DNA of 20,442 nucleotides from contig DATKRO010000055.1 of NCBI GenBank assembly GCA_035532115.1, positions 1 to 20,442 of the forward strand, written 5' to 3'. The notes below the pieces were generated by a model. The model was not told the origin of the DNA, ran no database searches, and saw only the letters and a list, made by a program, of their open reading frames with translations. The number at the start of each line of letters is the position of its first letter. Positions within the stretch are counted from its first letter, which is position 1. Of this stretch, positions 20,340-20,442 are shown in pieces. A program made the translations under genes and the position numbers. This DNA comes from Acaudatibacter sp035532115. Its GTDB lineage: Bacteria > Pseudomonadota > Alphaproteobacteria > Caulobacterales > Caulobacteraceae.

Positions 20340-20442
20340 TCGAAGCCGGCCGGCTTCAACAGCTCGCGTCCAAGCCGGGGAGGCTCCCAGTCAAACCCAG
20401 CGTCCGGTCCGGCCACCGCCTCGGCCAGGCTCATCGGCGGCT
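20336..20442 (-). CDS. C-terminal end of the cognate antitoxin (partial)
   Basis: An open frame enters from the right edge of the window and ends at a TGA (20338-20336) that overlaps the toxin start codon. The 34 or so visible residues end with FDWEPPRLGRELLKPAGFE, a tail rich in charged and proline residues like the toxin-wrapping C-termini of VapB/FitA-type antitoxins. The Met at 20434 has no ribosome site and is probably internal. The DNA-binding domain lies outside the window, so I cannot say whether it is AbrB, ribbon-helix-helix or Phd type. The call rests mainly on position and overlap with the PIN toxin. Confidence 0.65.
   Translation of the reverse strand, partial: PPMSLAEAVAGPDAGFDWEPPRLGRELLKPAGFE
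20340..20359 (-). promoter_or_regulatory. Hairpin abutting the toxin start codon
   Basis: The 16-nt perfect palindrome GAAGCCGGCCGGCTTC (20342-20357) lies in the last antitoxin codons. In minus-strand RNA the pairing extends by a U-G and a U-A to an 8-bp stem with a GGCC loop, spanning 20359 to 20340, and the toxin GTG begins at the very next base. It occupies the place where a Shine-Dalgarno would be, so it may restrict independent toxin translation. The structure is directly visible; the regulatory role is inference. Confidence 0.5.

Noticed and set aside
1..20442. CRISPR array, tRNA/rRNA, insertion sequence, prophage or a new defence cluster
   Set aside because: I saw no spaced direct repeats, transposase or integrase motifs, tRNA-like cloverleaf, or unknown multi-gene cassette; nearly every frame belongs to a known housekeeping family.

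Overview
The window is a GC-rich chromosomal segment dense with housekeeping genes. It fits an alphaproteobacterium, most likely of the Caulobacterales (Phenylobacterium/Caulobacter type). The clues are the alphaproteobacterial forms of AddA and AddB, the fabA-fabB-fabI run, an SH3_4-family lipoprotein, a CnoX/YbbN with a CGPC active site, and an AmgK/MurU pair next to tsaE. Genus assignment is inference, since no rRNA or other marker is present.

Layout. (1) 1-1621, minus: hslV then hslU (C-terminus cut by the window edge), the two-component HslUV protease. (2) 1660-2436, plus: a MoeB/ThiF-type adenylyltransferase, divergent from hslV across only 38 nt. (3) 2455-3441, minus: an NAD(P)-dependent 2-hydroxyacid dehydrogenase. 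(4) 3586-6798, plus: an SH3-domain lipoprotein overlapping fabA by 4 nt, then fabB and fabI, which cover unsaturated fatty-acid branching, condensation and enoyl reduction. (5) 6821-7429, minus: a TetR regulator, divergent from a UbiH-type ubiquinone hydroxylase (7551-8804, plus). (6) 8810-10610, minus: an apparent operon cnoX - Lon-N-domain protein - Trm112-like protein. (7) 10807-19909, plus: a tightly packed run tsaE - amgK - murU - addB - addA - trxA with overlapping or near-overlapping junctions, joining tRNA modification, MurNAc recycling, double-strand-break repair and thioredoxin. (8) 19911-20442, minus: a PIN-domain (VapC-like) toxin and the C-terminal end of its overlapping antitoxin, the only clearly accessory piece.

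How the genes work together. Two proteostasis units (hslVU; cnoX with its Lon-domain neighbour) each carry a heat-shock-type promoter candidate. The fab genes form a pathway unit. AmgK phosphorylates MurNAc at C1 and MurU turns the product into UDP-MurNAc. AddA and AddB are subunits of one helicase-nuclease.

I found no prophage, IS element, CRISPR array, tRNA, rRNA or recognisable new defence system, and no evidence for a wholly undescribed system. The observations most worth a second look are small regulatory structures: a hairpin abutting the toxin start codon, a strong G-quadruplex motif covering the Shine-Dalgarno of the SH3 lipoprotein, and a promoter arrangement that would make hslV mRNA leaderless. 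No gene-free stretch exceeds 300 nt. The longest is the 196-nt divergent region at 10611-10806.
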